A DNA stretch of 64,000 nt from JAGXLC01 sp964585385 (GCA_964585385.1 CAZPDP010000013.1:1-64000), one strand, 5' to 3'. Counted from the stretch's first letter, positions 23,096-33,349 are shown. The notes: generated by a model not told the origin, from the sequence alone. A program made the numbers and translations.

Positions 23096-24445
23096 TTAAT
23101 ATAAAAAATTCATCCCGATGTATAACCCACTGATACCGTCACGCTTGTCTAATGTCCTTCCATAATCAATTGCTACAATAAAATTTCTGTTCATGGCAAA
23201 ACGCAGACCTGCGCCGGCACTTGAATGAAAACTGTCGTACTGCTGGTCAAAGAAATTAGATTTGTCAAATGCATTGGGTACCTTTTCCCTGTTTAAATCT
23301 ATATGATCGGTCACTCTGCCCGTATCAAAAAATGTACTGAAGGCAAGATAGAGATTTTGGTTAAATATTTTTGTGTATAAGAATTTCCAGCGCAATTCAA
23401 AATTTCCATAGAGGATATCGTCTCCCATGATCCTGTTTCTCTGTATTCCTCTGAGCGATTTGGCGCCTCCAAGCCCTTCGACATTTACAGACTGAGTGAA
23501 TGAAGATAGCAAATAAGTCTGCATATAGAAGGGAGCCTCTCCGAGAATCGTCCCCTGGTAACCCAGTCTTACAGCCAGGTTTAGATTTTCGGGAATGAGG
23601 GTGAAATAATGCCTGTGGATAAGTGACATCTTGAGGTATGAATTTTCTTTGTTGCCGAAAAATGAGGGCGCTCCCGCAAAGAGAACCTCGCTCCACATTC
23701 CTTTCATAGGGTTGGCTTTTTGATCTCTTGTATCATAAATCAGACCGGTTTTGATATAATTCACTACACCGCCATCTTCATCTTCTTCAGGAATAAAACT
23801 CCAGTCTGTATATAAGTCGTATAAAGTTAATGTGTCTTTCAGCTTGTTTTCTTCGTCCAGTCCTTCATTAAAGTTGGTAAAGTCAAAAGGAGCCAGTTTA
23901 TGGTTAAAATGCTCCAGTCCGACCAACCATTTAAACGGGGTATTTTTTATTTCATCCTGGACATTGATTAGAAAGTGAAAAAGCTTTCTTTCATACCTGT
24001 AAAACATCCGGCTGATATAATCCCCGCTTTCTTCATCTGCAAAATCTCTGTGGAAAGTAGAGCCATACCCGTTGAAACCGTAAAAATCATTGGAATTTTC
24101 AGTGAAATAGCTTAAATCAATAGTTACATGCACCGGGATTTTTTTGGTAAATCTCTCTGTGTCAAACAGAAGCTGATTGATTCCACTCCCCTTGGTTGTT
24201 CTGGATACCTCAAGGTAAATGGACTGCAAATATTCAGGATAAGTGCTTCCATCACCATAATTATAGAAATTAACCAAACCTCCATATTTCAGCCCTCTGT
24301 CTGTGTCATAGGCCACCACCGGTAAAGCGCCAAAGGTCCAGCCTGTTTTGATCTCTTCTTGTGTAGTGTCTGATTCACTTTGAGCATAGCCCTTAATAGG
24401 CATAATGAATAACAGGATTGCTAAGAGTTTGATTGATGTTTTCAT
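23096..24445 (-). CDS. Omp85/BamA-like outer-membrane beta-barrel protein
   Basis: 449 aa with a cleavable signal peptide (MKTSIKLLAILLFIMPIKGYAQ). The body alternates short beta strands (TKIPVHVTIDLSYF, LNLAVRLGYQG, ILYGNFELRWKF) and carries the Omp85 LRGF-type loop GGAKSLRGIQRN, ending on an aromatic strand (LYIGMNFLY) as barrels do. No POTRA domains are seen, so it belongs to the short surface-antigen D15 type rather than BamA itself. It stands alone on the minus strand. Confidence 0.8.
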   Translation of the reverse strand: MKTSIKLLAILLFIMPIKGYAQSESDTTQEEIKTGWTFGALPVVAYDTDRGLKYGGLVNFYNYGDGSTYPEYLQSIYLEVSRTTKGSGINQLLFDTERFTKKIPVHVTIDLSYFTENSNDFYGFNGYGSTFHRDFADEESGDYISRMFYRYERKLFHFLINVQDEIKNTPFKWLVGLEHFNHKLAPFDFTNFNEGLDEENKLKDTLTLYDLYTDWSFIPEEDEDGGVVNYIKTGLIYDTRDQKANPMKGMWSEVLFAGAPSFFGNKENSYLKMSLIHRHYFTLIPENLNLAVRLGYQGTILGEAPFYMQTYLLSSFTQSVNVEGLGGAKSLRGIQRNRIMGDDILYGNFELRWKFLYTKIFNQNLYLAFSTFFDTGRVTDHIDLNREKVPNAFDKSNFFDQQYDSFHSSAGAGLRFAMNRNFIVAIDYGRTLDKRDGISGLYIGMNFLY

Positions 24446-24530
24446 GGGTTTGCTAATAAAGATTAACTGTCATTTTGAACAGTAAAATAAACATTAAATA
24501 ACCTGAGTTCGATTTAAAGACGAACGCTCA

Positions 24531-24701
24531 ATATAGCTGGTATTCAGATAGCCCCCGCCTTTAGGTGGGGGTCGTCTATAATAAAGAGCCAGTGATTTTT
24601 GATAATTTTGTAAATTAAATTACAAAATTATCAAAAATCTTTACACTGAGCCTTTTACAACCCCGGCTTAAAAGCCGGGGCTATCTGAATACCAGCTATA
24701 T
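24531..24701. repeat. 171-bp cruciform/MITE-like element
   Basis: Perfect 25-bp terminal inverted repeats (24531-24555 and 24677-24701). Inside are a C-rich hairpin (CCCCCGCC, about 24552-24559, with GGTGGGGG), a central 20-bp perfect palindrome arm pair (24594-24613 and 24620-24639, 6-nt loop), and CCCCGGCTTAAAAGCCGGGG (24661-24680). The whole can fold as a cloverleaf. It has no coding capacity, which fits a non-autonomous mobile or REP-type element. Confidence 0.7.
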
Positions 24702-24951
24702 ACAAATTTATCTTATATCGAGTTCACATTAAATATGATAAAAGTATGAATTTTGTATTTTCGCAGCAAATCCAAAAGTGAAATTAAAAACATAGGTAAA
24801 ACTCAAAATATGGTTGATAATTTAATTACAATTATATTCAGCTTTGTGTATCTTAGAGTTTTAGAGTCTTAGTGGCATTTTTTTTCGCTATAAACACAGC
24901 CGGACAGGGCACTAATCGATAAACACTAAGGATGTTGAAAAATACAGATCT

Positions 24952-24959
24952 TATTTTTG
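24952..24959 (+). promoter_or_regulatory. Candidate -7 box for hutI
   Basis: TATTTTTG fits TAnnTTTG and lies 40 bases before the hutI ATG. The -33 element is unclear. Confidence 0.35.
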
Positions 24960-24999
24960 AATTAAATAACGTTTTATATTATTCTAAACCCCTGGAATC

Positions 25000-26250
25000 A
25001 TGAAGTTATTAATAAAGAATATTAAGAATTTAATCAATACAGGTGATAACCTTACTCATTGGGTGGCCGGTGAAGACATGCAAAAATTAAGTACCATAGA
25101 AAATGCCTACCTCCTGATGGAGGATGATAAAATACGCGACTATGGAGAGATGAAAAGCATGAATATTGATGAGTCTGATGCTGAGGTGGTTGATGCATCC
25201 GGTAAGATGGTTTTCCCGTCTTTTTGCGATTCTCATACTCACCTTGTATTTGCAGGCAGCCGGGAATTAGAGTATAGTGATAAAATCAAAGGGCTTTCTT
25301 ATGAACAAATTGCCAAAAGGGGAGGAGGTATTCTGAATTCTGCCAAACTTTTGCATAAAACTTCTGAGGATGAATTATATGAACAGTCCCTCAATCGGAT
25401 AAATGAAATCATAGCCTTTGGGACAGGGGCTGTGGAGATAAAAAGCGGTTACGGTCTTACCGTTGAAGATGAAATGAAAATGTTACGGGTTATCAGAAGG
25501 TTAAAAGATAATACACCGGTTACAATTAAATCAACTTTCCTTGGGGCCCATTCCATTCCTGCCGAATACAAAAGCAATCCGGATAAATACGTAGACATTG
25601 TGGTCGATGAAATGCTCCCGGAAGTAGGGAAGAACAAGCTCGCTGATTTTGTGGATGTATTTTGCGACCGTGGTTTCTTTAGTGTGAAGCAAACCGAAAG
25701 AATCGTAACGGCAGCTTCTGATTATGATCTTATTCCCAAGTTGCATGCAAATGAACTGGATTTTTCAGGTGGCATACAAACAGGCGTCAAACATAAGGCG
25801 CTTTCTGTCGATCATCTTGAATATACCGGGGAAAAAGAAATTCAGGCTCTTCTCGATTCCAAAACCATGCCGACTCTGCTTCCCGGAGCTTCATTATTCC
25901 TTGGTCTCATAAATCCTCCGGCAAGAGAAATGATTGAGTCCGGTTTGCCTGTTGCCCTGGCATCTGATTACAATCCGGGTTCCTCACCCTCCGGAAACAT
26001 GAAATTAATTATGTCATTGGGAACAATTAAACTAAAAATGTTACCCGAAGAGGTGATACACGGAACTACAATTAACGGAGCTTATGCAATGGGGCTTAAT
26101 CAGACGCATGGAAGTATAACCCGTGGCAAAAAAGCCAATGTATTTATTACAAAGGAAATCCCGACCTATGCTTTTATGCCTTATGCTTATGGAAGTTACC
26201 TGATTGATAAGGTAATTCTGAATGGGAAAATACAAAACTATACCATATAA
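25000..26250 (+). CDS. hutI: Imidazolonepropionase HutI
   Basis: 416 aa amidohydrolase that opens 4-imidazolone-5-propionate to N-formimidoyl-L-glutamate, the third step of histidine degradation. Metal ligands His79 and His81 (DSHTHLVFAG), the substrate loop KSGYGL, HANELDFSGG with the third His, and SDYNPGSSPSGN with the metal Asp are all present. ftcD follows after 46 bp. hutH and hutU are not in the window. Confidence 0.95.
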   Translation: MKLLIKNIKNLINTGDNLTHWVAGEDMQKLSTIENAYLLMEDDKIRDYGEMKSMNIDESDAEVVDASGKMVFPSFCDSHTHLVFAGSRELEYSDKIKGLSYEQIAKRGGGILNSAKLLHKTSEDELYEQSLNRINEIIAFGTGAVEIKSGYGLTVEDEMKMLRVIRRLKDNTPVTIKSTFLGAHSIPAEYKSNPDKYVDIVVDEMLPEVGKNKLADFVDVFCDRGFFSVKQTERIVTAASDYDLIPKLHANELDFSGGIQTGVKHKALSVDHLEYTGEKEIQALLDSKTMPTLLPGASLFLGLINPPAREMIESGLPVALASDYNPGSSPSGNMKLIMSLGTIKLKMLPEEVIHGTTINGAYAMGLNQTHGSITRGKKANVFITKEIPTYAFMPYAYGSYLIDKVILNGKIQNYTI

Positions 26251-26296
26251 TATATAGGCAAATTTTTTTTCACTATAAAACTTAAAACAGATAATT

Positions 26297-27985
26297 ATGA
26301 ATGACAATAGACTTTTAGAATGCGTGCCCAATTTTAGCGAAGGGAACGACATGGAAGTTATTAACCAGATAACCAATGAAATTGAAGCTGTTGAAGGCGT
26401 AAGTCTTTTGGATGTGGATCCTGGTAAAGCAACCAATCGCACGGTAGTTACATTTGTTGGTGCTCCGGATGCTGTTCTGGATGCCGCTTTTAATGCCGTA
26501 AAAAAGGCTTCGGAATTGATTGATATGAGCAAGCATAAAGGAGCTCATCCACGTTTTGGCGCTACCGATGTCTGTCCACTCGTCCCCGTTGACGGCATTA
26601 CCATGGAAGAAACAGTGGAATATGCCCGGAAACTGGCCAAAAGAATTGGGGAAGAGCTTGAAATACCCATCTATTGTTATGAATACGCCGCTTTTGAAGA
26701 AAAGCGTCAAAACCTGGCCCACTGCCGTTCAGGTGAATATGAAGGATTGGCTGATAAACTGAAAGATCCGCAGTGGAAACCCGATTTCGGACCTGCTGAA
26801 TTTAACGCCAAAGCAGGAGCAACTGCTGTAGGTGCACGGGATTTTCTTGTGGCTTATAACATCAACCTGAATACAACCTCTGTAAGAAGGGCCAATTCAG
26901 TGGCCTTCGATATCCGGGAGAAGGGACGAGTGAAAAGAGAAGGCGGCAAAGTAAACGGTAAACCTATACTGGATGAGAACGGCAATAAAGTCTGGGAACC
27001 CGGAGCGCTGAAAAAAGTAAAAGGCATAGGATGGTATATTGAAGAATATGGCATTGCCCAGGTCTCTGTAAACCTCACAAATATTAGTGTTACTCCTGTT
27101 CATATTGCTTTTGATGAAGCATGTAAAAGCGCTCAGAGAAGAGGACTTCGTGTAACAGGTTCAGAACTCGTTGGTCTTATTCCATTGAAAGGAATGTTGG
27201 AAGCAGGAAAATATTTCCTTAAAAAACAAAGAAGATCGGCAGGAGTTTCTGAAAACGAACTTATCAAAATCGCAGTAAAGTCTCTTGGTCTGGATGATCT
27301 GTATGAATTCAAACCCGAAGAGAAGATCATCGAATACAAATTGCGTGATAAGTCGAAGAAGAAACTGGCTGATATGAGTGTCAGAGACTTTTCAGATGAG
27401 ACTGCATCAGAATCACCTGCTCCCGGAGGAGGGTCTGTTTCAGCATACATGGGCTCTCTGGGTGCCGCACTCGGCACTATGGTTGCCAATTTATCCTCAC
27501 ACAAGCGCCAGTGGGATGATCGCTGGGAAGAATTTTCTGTGTGGGCTGAAAAAGGCATTGCTCTCCAGGATCAACTAACAAAACTGGTGGATGAGGATAC
27601 CGATGCATTCAACAAAATTATGGATGCCTTTAAGTTGCCCAAACAGACAGACGAGGAAAAAGATGCCAGAAACAAAGCCATTCAGGAAGCTACAAAGAAT
27701 GCTATACTTGTACCATTTAGAATCATGGAAACTGCCTACCAGTCTCTTGAGGTTATTCAAGTTATGGTAGAAATTGGCAATCCAAACTCTGTCACGGATG
27801 CAGGCGTAGGAGCTTTAGCCGTTCGGTCCGCAGTAAAAGGAGCCTTTATGAACGTTCGCATCAACGCAAAAGACCTGGATGACAAGAAATTTGTTGAGGA
27901 AATCATTAAGAAGGGAGAGAAAATAGAAAAAGAAACCGAAGAGAAAGAGAAGGATATCATAAAATTGGTAGAAGATAAAATGTAG
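26297..27985 (+). CDS. ftcD: Formimidoyltransferase-cyclodeaminase
   Basis: 562 aa two-domain enzyme. Residues 1-325 are the glutamate formimidoyltransferase (catalytic His84 in KGAHPRFGATD), moving the formimino group from formimidoylglutamate to tetrahydrofolate. Residues about 365-560 are the cyclodeaminase (ESPAPGGGSVSAYMG, then helical), releasing ammonia and methenyl-THF. The fused form resembles the animal enzyme and is common in Bacteroidota. It takes the product of the upstream hutI and feeds glutamate and one-carbon units. Confidence 0.95.
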   Translation: MNDNRLLECVPNFSEGNDMEVINQITNEIEAVEGVSLLDVDPGKATNRTVVTFVGAPDAVLDAAFNAVKKASELIDMSKHKGAHPRFGATDVCPLVPVDGITMEETVEYARKLAKRIGEELEIPIYCYEYAAFEEKRQNLAHCRSGEYEGLADKLKDPQWKPDFGPAEFNAKAGATAVGARDFLVAYNINLNTTSVRRANSVAFDIREKGRVKREGGKVNGKPILDENGNKVWEPGALKKVKGIGWYIEEYGIAQVSVNLTNISVTPVHIAFDEACKSAQRRGLRVTGSELVGLIPLKGMLEAGKYFLKKQRRSAGVSENELIKIAVKSLGLDDLYEFKPEEKIIEYKLRDKSKKKLADMSVRDFSDETASESPAPGGGSVSAYMGSLGAALGTMVANLSSHKRQWDDRWEEFSVWAEKGIALQDQLTKLVDEDTDAFNKIMDAFKLPKQTDEEKDARNKAIQEATKNAILVPFRIMETAYQSLEVIQVMVEIGNPNSVTDAGVGALAVRSAVKGAFMNVRINAKDLDDKKFVEEIIKKGEKIEKETEEKEKDIIKLVEDKM

Positions 27986-28291
27986 GAGCATAAATCGCTC
28001 AATTTAGGATTATTCAACATAATTCTCATTGATGCGTTTAAAGAAATGATGCTTTTCTTCTACAAATTAGGCACAATAAGTCCCGGTTGTTATTTATACG
28101 GATTCTAAATAATTTTTTCATAACGAATCGCTCATGCGTAATCGTTTGATGCACAATAATTTATAGCATGTTGTGAAATCATGAAAATCTCTGACATTTC
28201 TCATAAATGTTGCTTGAGCTTATTTTTAAGACAAATATTTTATTTTTCGAAAAAAATGTCATAGATTAGACCTGATTTTATTGAAGAAATC

Positions 28292-28386
28292 ACTTAACCC
28301 TAAAACCTGAATCTATGAGAAAACTATTTCTTTCATTTCCTCTATTACTATTTAATTTTCAGAGTATTTCCAACAATTTTCGATGA
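28292..28386 (+). pseudogene. Decayed SusC-type leader and signal-peptide remnant
   Basis: The stretch TTAACCCTAAAACCTGAATC followed by an ATGAGAAAACTATTTC start resembles the leader and start of the real SusC gene 303 bp downstream (TTAACCCTAAAATTTATGTC, then ATGAGAAAGCT). The frame encodes only 23 residues (MRKLFLSFPLLLF...), signal-peptide-like, before TGA at 28384-28386. It looks like the head of a lost SusC copy. Confidence 0.45.
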
Positions 28387-28408
28387 ATATTTGACAGATT
28401 TGCTTCAG

Positions 28409-28443
28409 TTTGTTTTCAACATTAAAATGAATTTTTATATTTG
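28409..28443 (+). promoter_or_regulatory. Candidate promoter for the SusC/SusD operon
   Basis: TTTG at 28409-28412 and TATATTTG at 28436-28443 fit the Bacteroidota -33 and -7 elements, though the 23-base spacer is slightly long. The leader would be about 160 nt. Confidence 0.4.
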
Positions 28444-28611
28444 AAGTGCTACTTCAAGGTTATGTTGAGTAAGACAAAGAGTAAATATCAAGTCAAATTA
28501 TCATTTACATCAAATGATACAATTATGTATGGGAAATACATTATTTAAGCAATTTTTAATTTTTTTTTATATTAGCTGATGAAAAAGCTGTTTTAATTAA
28601 CCCTAAAATTT

Positions 28612-31600
28612 ATGTCTATGAGAAAGCTAACCATTTTATTGTCATTTATGCTGTTTGTTGCTTTTCAGGCAGCAGCACAAATGCAAGTTTCGGGAACGGT
28701 TACCAATGCCGAATCCGGTGAACCGATCCCAGGAGTATCTATTGTAGTCAAAGGACAAACTACGATAGGTACTACTACAGATATGGATGGTAATTATACC
28801 CTTTCCGGTATACCATCCGATGCTGAAGCTCTTGTTTACAGTTTCGTGGGAATGGAAACTAAAGAAGTTGCCATTAACGGAAGATCAACAATTGACGTTG
28901 CTCTCGAACCTGCGGTAACTGAGATGGAAGAGGTTATTGTTTCTGGTGTTGCATCCGCCACACCTAAAAGTAAGATGACAGTTTCTGTTGACCAGGTATC
29001 TTCTGATGAACTTCAGCAAGCTCCTGCTTCCGACGCTGTTTCTTCACTTCAGGGTAAAATGGCTGGTGTTACTGTCACTAAAGCTTCAGGCCAGCCTGGT
29101 TCCGGCGCAACTGTTCAGTTACGTGGTGCTACTACAATGGTAGGTAGCCAGGAGCCATTGATTATGGTTGACGGAGCTATCTTCCAGGGTAACCTGGGTG
29201 ATATTGGTGTGGATAACATCGCCAGTATTGAAGTCGTTAAAGGTGCTTCTGCTTCTGCTTTGTATGGTTCTAAAGCCGGTAACGGTGTCATTGTTATCCA
29301 TACAAAAAGAGGTCAGAATCAGGATGTAGGTGAAACAACTGTTGAAATTCGTAACGAATTTGGTATCAGTACTATTGAAAATTATATAGATCTGGCCACA
29401 CATCACCCACACGTACTGAAAGATCCCAACAATCCGGGTGATACCTATACGGATTATGCAGGTGTAACTTATCCTGACGACTATGAGTATGGTTCAAGTC
29501 CTGGTATTGCCGGTACAAGGATTCTTGATCCTGACCACTATGTGGACAATCCTTTTGCTTTCACCAATGATCTGCAAAAGCAGTTCTTCAAAGAGGGTAA
29601 CAACTACACAAATTACATAGGTGTTGGCCGAAGAGAAGCAAATGCCAATTTCCACCTGTCTTTCGAGAACAACAACCAGGGTGGTGTTGTTACGGAAACA
29701 CAAGGTTATGAGCGTCAGTCATTAAGAGCAAACGTTGACATCAACCTGACAGATAATTTCAAGGTTTCCGCTTCCAATATGTTTGCGAAAGCATTCTCCC
29801 AGGATCCGGGTGGTGTTAACCTGTACAACGGGGGTGCATTCTTTGACGTACTCTTTATGTTACCGGATGTTGATCTGATGTGGGAAAACGAAGAGAACGG
29901 CGATCCTTATGACTTAGACGCCAGTCACTGGAATGACCAGGAAACAAACCCAATTTACCAGGTGGCAAACATTGATGAAAGAACAGACAAAAATATTATT
30001 CTCGGTACCTACAGGGCAGAATACAATCCCTGGGACTTCCTGAAACTGGAAGCCAAGTATGCTTATGACCGAAGAACTTTTAACAACCGTGAAGTTCAGC
30101 CTTACGATTTCCTCGTAAAAGGTTCTACCAAAGGTATATTGAACAAATCTCAGGGTACATTATCCAGAAGTAATTCATTTAACATGAACCAGACGTTGCA
30201 GTACACAGCACACTTCAATAAAATGTTTGGAGACTGGACAACAAAAGGTAAAGTGAGTTACCTGTATGAAGACTATCACAATGAATCTTTCTCAGTTTCT
30301 GGTAACCAGTTTGCAGTAAGTGGTACACCAAACTTAGAGGTTCTTGAAGGTGAAAAACAAACCTATAGCCAGAAAGAGATCGAAAGAGCAGAAAACATTT
30401 TCGGTATTGCTCAGATCGACTATAAAGGCAAATACCTGGCTGACCTGATGTATCGTTACGACGGTTCCTCACTCTTTGGTGAAGAAGAAAGATGGCAGCC
30501 TTATTTCCGTGTATCCGGTGGATGGAGAATCTCCGAAGACTTTGATATCCCTGGAATCCAGGAATTAAAAATTCGTGGTGCTTACGGTACCTCAGGACAG
30601 CGTCCAGGGTATGCTGCCCAGTATGAAACGTACTCAGTATCATCCGGTGGTGCATACAGCAAGTCTACTTTAGGTAACAACCAGTTGAAACCTTCAGAAA
30701 CTGCTGAAACCGAGGTTGCCATGAATGTAAGTTTCCTTAACCGTTTTAGTTTTGAAGCCGTTTACGCAATGTCTGAAACAGACGACGTATTCCTGACAAA
30801 AGACCTTGCAGCTTATAAAGGATGGCCACAGCAATGGGTAAACGCCGCTGCTATGGAATCCAATTCGTTTGAGGCTACTTTAAGAGCCAATGTAGTTAAG
30901 AGTGAAAACTTCTCATGGAGAGCCAATGTAACTTTTGACCGTGTTCGTTCAAAGATTACAAGACTGGATATACCTCCTAAATTAACCGGACCTGCTTCTC
31001 AGGGCTCAGATGCTTTTTACCTGAGAGCTGATGAAACGTTCGGTATTATTTACGGAAACCATTTCTTAACCAGTCTTGACCAGCTTCCCGAAGATATGAA
31101 TGCAGAAGATTATACAATCAATGCAGATGGATATGTTATTGAAAAGGGAACTGAAGGAACTATTTATGAACAACCTCTGCTTGAAAGAGACGAAGAGGGA
31201 AATGCCAAGAAGGTGAAGATTGGTGACACCAATCCCGATTTCCGTTTAGGTTTTGCTAATACAATTACTTTTAAAGGATTAACTTTCTACGCTTTACTCG
31301 ACTGGAAACAAGGCGGAGATGTTTATAACAGAACCAGACAATGGTTATACAGAGACCTTCGTCATGGTGATGTAGATATGGCAGGAAAACCGGGTAATGA
31401 GAAGAAGACTTTTGATTATTACCAATCCCTTTATAATGTAAATAACATTTCATCATCATTTGTTGAAGATGCATCGTATGTGAAAATCAGAGAACTTTCT
31501 CTATATTATGACTTCGGTAAAGAGCTTCTTAACAACATTGCCGGTGGATTTGTTAAAGGAATTAAAGCTGGTTTGATAGCCAGAAATGTTTATACTTTCA

Positions 31601-31743
31601 CTGGTTATTCCGGTTATGACCCGGAAGTTGCTATGCAGGATTATGTTGGTTCCGGAGTTCCAGGTGCTAGTTATTATGCTTGGGATGCTTATACTTATCC
31701 TAACCATACAACATTATCTGGTTCCTTAACCATTAAGTTTTAA
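28612..31743 (+). CDS. SusC/RagA-type TonB-dependent outer-membrane transporter
   Basis: 1043 aa. Signal peptide to about AAA-Q22, then a carboxypeptidase-regulatory-like domain (SGTVTNAESGEPIPGVSIVVKG, about 26-100), TonB plug (SSLQGKMAGVTVTK, IMVDGAIF, ASALYGSKAGNGVIVIHTKRG) and a large beta-barrel ending in LTIKF. It imports an oligomer together with SusD, powered by TonB. It has no STN domain, so it is not the FecR/sigma-signalling subtype. ATG at 28618 is an equally good start, and the decayed leader copy upstream has only that ATG. The substrate cannot be read, since no degradative enzymes are encoded beside it. Confidence 0.93.
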   Translation: MSMRKLTILLSFMLFVAFQAAAQMQVSGTVTNAESGEPIPGVSIVVKGQTTIGTTTDMDGNYTLSGIPSDAEALVYSFVGMETKEVAINGRSTIDVALEPAVTEMEEVIVSGVASATPKSKMTVSVDQVSSDELQQAPASDAVSSLQGKMAGVTVTKASGQPGSGATVQLRGATTMVGSQEPLIMVDGAIFQGNLGDIGVDNIASIEVVKGASASALYGSKAGNGVIVIHTKRGQNQDVGETTVEIRNEFGISTIENYIDLATHHPHVLKDPNNPGDTYTDYAGVTYPDDYEYGSSPGIAGTRILDPDHYVDNPFAFTNDLQKQFFKEGNNYTNYIGVGRREANANFHLSFENNNQGGVVTETQGYERQSLRANVDINLTDNFKVSASNMFAKAFSQDPGGVNLYNGGAFFDVLFMLPDVDLMWENEENGDPYDLDASHWNDQETNPIYQVANIDERTDKNIILGTYRAEYNPWDFLKLEAKYAYDRRTFNNREVQPYDFLVKGSTKGILNKSQGTLSRSNSFNMNQTLQYTAHFNKMFGDWTTKGKVSYLYEDYHNESFSVSGNQFAVSGTPNLEVLEGEKQTYSQKEIERAENIFGIAQIDYKGKYLADLMYRYDGSSLFGEEERWQPYFRVSGGWRISEDFDIPGIQELKIRGAYGTSGQRPGYAAQYETYSVSSGGAYSKSTLGNNQLKPSETAETEVAMNVSFLNRFSFEAVYAMSETDDVFLTKDLAAYKGWPQQWVNAAAMESNSFEATLRANVVKSENFSWRANVTFDRVRSKITRLDIPPKLTGPASQGSDAFYLRADETFGIIYGNHFLTSLDQLPEDMNAEDYTINADGYVIEKGTEGTIYEQPLLERDEEGNAKKVKIGDTNPDFRLGFANTITFKGLTFYALLDWKQGGDVYNRTRQWLYRDLRHGDVDMAGKPGNEKKTFDYYQSLYNVNNISSSFVEDASYVKIRELSLYYDFGKELLNNIAGGFVKGIKAGLIARNVYTFTGYSGYDPEVAMQDYVGSGVPGASYYAWDAYTYPNHTTLSGSLTIKF

Positions 31744-31772
31744 TTTAATCTAATACTGAAAAACAATTGACT

Positions 31773-33314
31773 ATGAAAAATAAAATATTGATAATATTCC
31801 TTGCATTCTTCACCCTTATGGTGGGATGCCAGGATCTGGAAGTAGAAAATCCGAACAATCCCAGTAGTGAGGATGTTCTGTCAGACGGCGCCAACTTGAG
31901 AAGTTTAGGCGGTAGTGTTATACAAAACTGGTATTTAGCCAATGTTGGTTACTACGATCAACCCTCATTCATGATGGGTGTTACAGCAGATGCTGCTACA
32001 GCTTCATGGGGTAACTTTGGAATGAAGGATATGGGAACAGAACCTCGTATACCCTGGAATAACGACCCTGCTTACAGTTATGCTGGTTATACCGAATCAT
32101 GGTATAAAAATATGTATGCCCTCCTTTCGCAATCCAACGATGTACTGAAAGGTATGAAAGCAGAAGGTGTAGAAATAGGTGAAGACGACCAGGATCGCGA
32201 AATGGTAAAAGCTATTACCAAATTAGGACAGGGTGTTGCCCTTGGTTATATAGGCCTTGTTTTTGATCAGGGTTTTATTGTTAAGGAAGATGCTGACTTG
32301 ACACAGGAATTTGAATTGCAGCCTTATGATCAGGTTGTCGAAGCAGCACTTGCATCCATTGATGAAGCCATTCAGATTGCCAATAACAATGAATTTGTTG
32401 TTCCCGATACATGGCTTAACAGTCCTGTTTCCCTGGATAATGTGAAGTTTGCTGAGTTAGCTAACTTTATGGCAGCCAAAATTCTCATGTCTTCAGCGCG
32501 TACAGGAACTGAAAATGAAAACAATGATTGGAGCCGAATATTAGGCTATGCTCAGAAAGGCTTGAGCTATGATTTCGTAATCAATGCTGACTATAACTAC
32601 GGACAATGGTCTTCAATGTATGTTTATTATGCTTCAAACCCGGGTTGGGGCCGTGTTGATATGAGACTTGTTTCTATGATGGATACAGAGAATGATATTC
32701 CTCCGGTTTGGAAAACTGAATGGGCAGGCGACTATACACAGATTCCTAATGAGGGACTGGCAGAAGGTCCGGATAACAGGTTAACCACTGACTTTACCTA
32801 TAATACCTCAGTACCTTTCAGACCTGAGCGTGGATTTTATTTCTTCTCAACTTACCGTTACACCCGATTCGACCATATCAGAGACAACGGATGGCCTGGT
32901 CAGGGTGACTGGAGCTGGTATCGTAAAGCTGAAAACGATTACATGATTGCTGAAGCTATGATTCGCGCCAACAATAATACTAGCGGAGCTATCAGCGTAT
33001 TGAACAACAGCGCTCGTGTGAATCGAGGTGGAACTGCCATGGCGGTACCAACCGGTGCTAACGCACAGGAAGTACTGGATATAATCTTCTACGAACGTCA
33101 CATTGAATTATTCAGCAACAACCTGGGTATTCAGTATTTTGACATGAGAAGATTTGATGAGTTGCAAAAAGGTACCCTACTTCACTGGCCACTGCCTGGC
33201 GCTGAGCTTGAAACATTGCAGATGCCTATCTATTCATTTGGTGGTGCGGATAATGCCGGACAAGAAGGTACTGCTGATGCTGGTTGGAAAGAAGCATGGG
33301 AAAGTGGTAAATAA
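31773..33314 (+). CDS. SusD/RagB-type surface lipoprotein
   Basis: 513 aa from the ATG at 31773 (a TTG six bases earlier is in frame). Lipoprotein signal with lipobox LMVGC, then the SusD helical fold with TPR-like pairs and the C-terminal RagB region (GFYFFSTYRYTRFDHIRDNG, YMIAEAMIRANN, ELFSNNLGIQYFDMRRFDEL). It forms the lid on the SusC channel and binds ligand. It starts 29 bp after the SusC stop. Confidence 0.92.
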   Translation: MKNKILIIFLAFFTLMVGCQDLEVENPNNPSSEDVLSDGANLRSLGGSVIQNWYLANVGYYDQPSFMMGVTADAATASWGNFGMKDMGTEPRIPWNNDPAYSYAGYTESWYKNMYALLSQSNDVLKGMKAEGVEIGEDDQDREMVKAITKLGQGVALGYIGLVFDQGFIVKEDADLTQEFELQPYDQVVEAALASIDEAIQIANNNEFVVPDTWLNSPVSLDNVKFAELANFMAAKILMSSARTGTENENNDWSRILGYAQKGLSYDFVINADYNYGQWSSMYVYYASNPGWGRVDMRLVSMMDTENDIPPVWKTEWAGDYTQIPNEGLAEGPDNRLTTDFTYNTSVPFRPERGFYFFSTYRYTRFDHIRDNGWPGQGDWSWYRKAENDYMIAEAMIRANNNTSGAISVLNNSARVNRGGTAMAVPTGANAQEVLDIIFYERHIELFSNNLGIQYFDMRRFDELQKGTLLHWPLPGAELETLQMPIYSFGGADNAGQEGTADAGWKEAWESGK

Positions 33315-33349
33315 TTTATTTTTATAGAATCCTAAAAACTTTTAGAATT

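Larger units (their letters stand above)
24446..24999. other. Gene-free stretch with a palindromic repeat element
   Basis: The 554-bp spacer holds the 171-bp inverted-repeat element at 24531-24701 and the hutI promoter region near 24950. The rest is AT-rich with no coding frame. Confidence 0.6.
27986..28611. other. Gene-free stretch before the SusC gene
   Basis: AT-rich spacer of 626 bp. It holds the SusC leader remnant at 28315-28386 and a promoter candidate at 28409-28443. No intact gene is seen. Confidence 0.6.
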
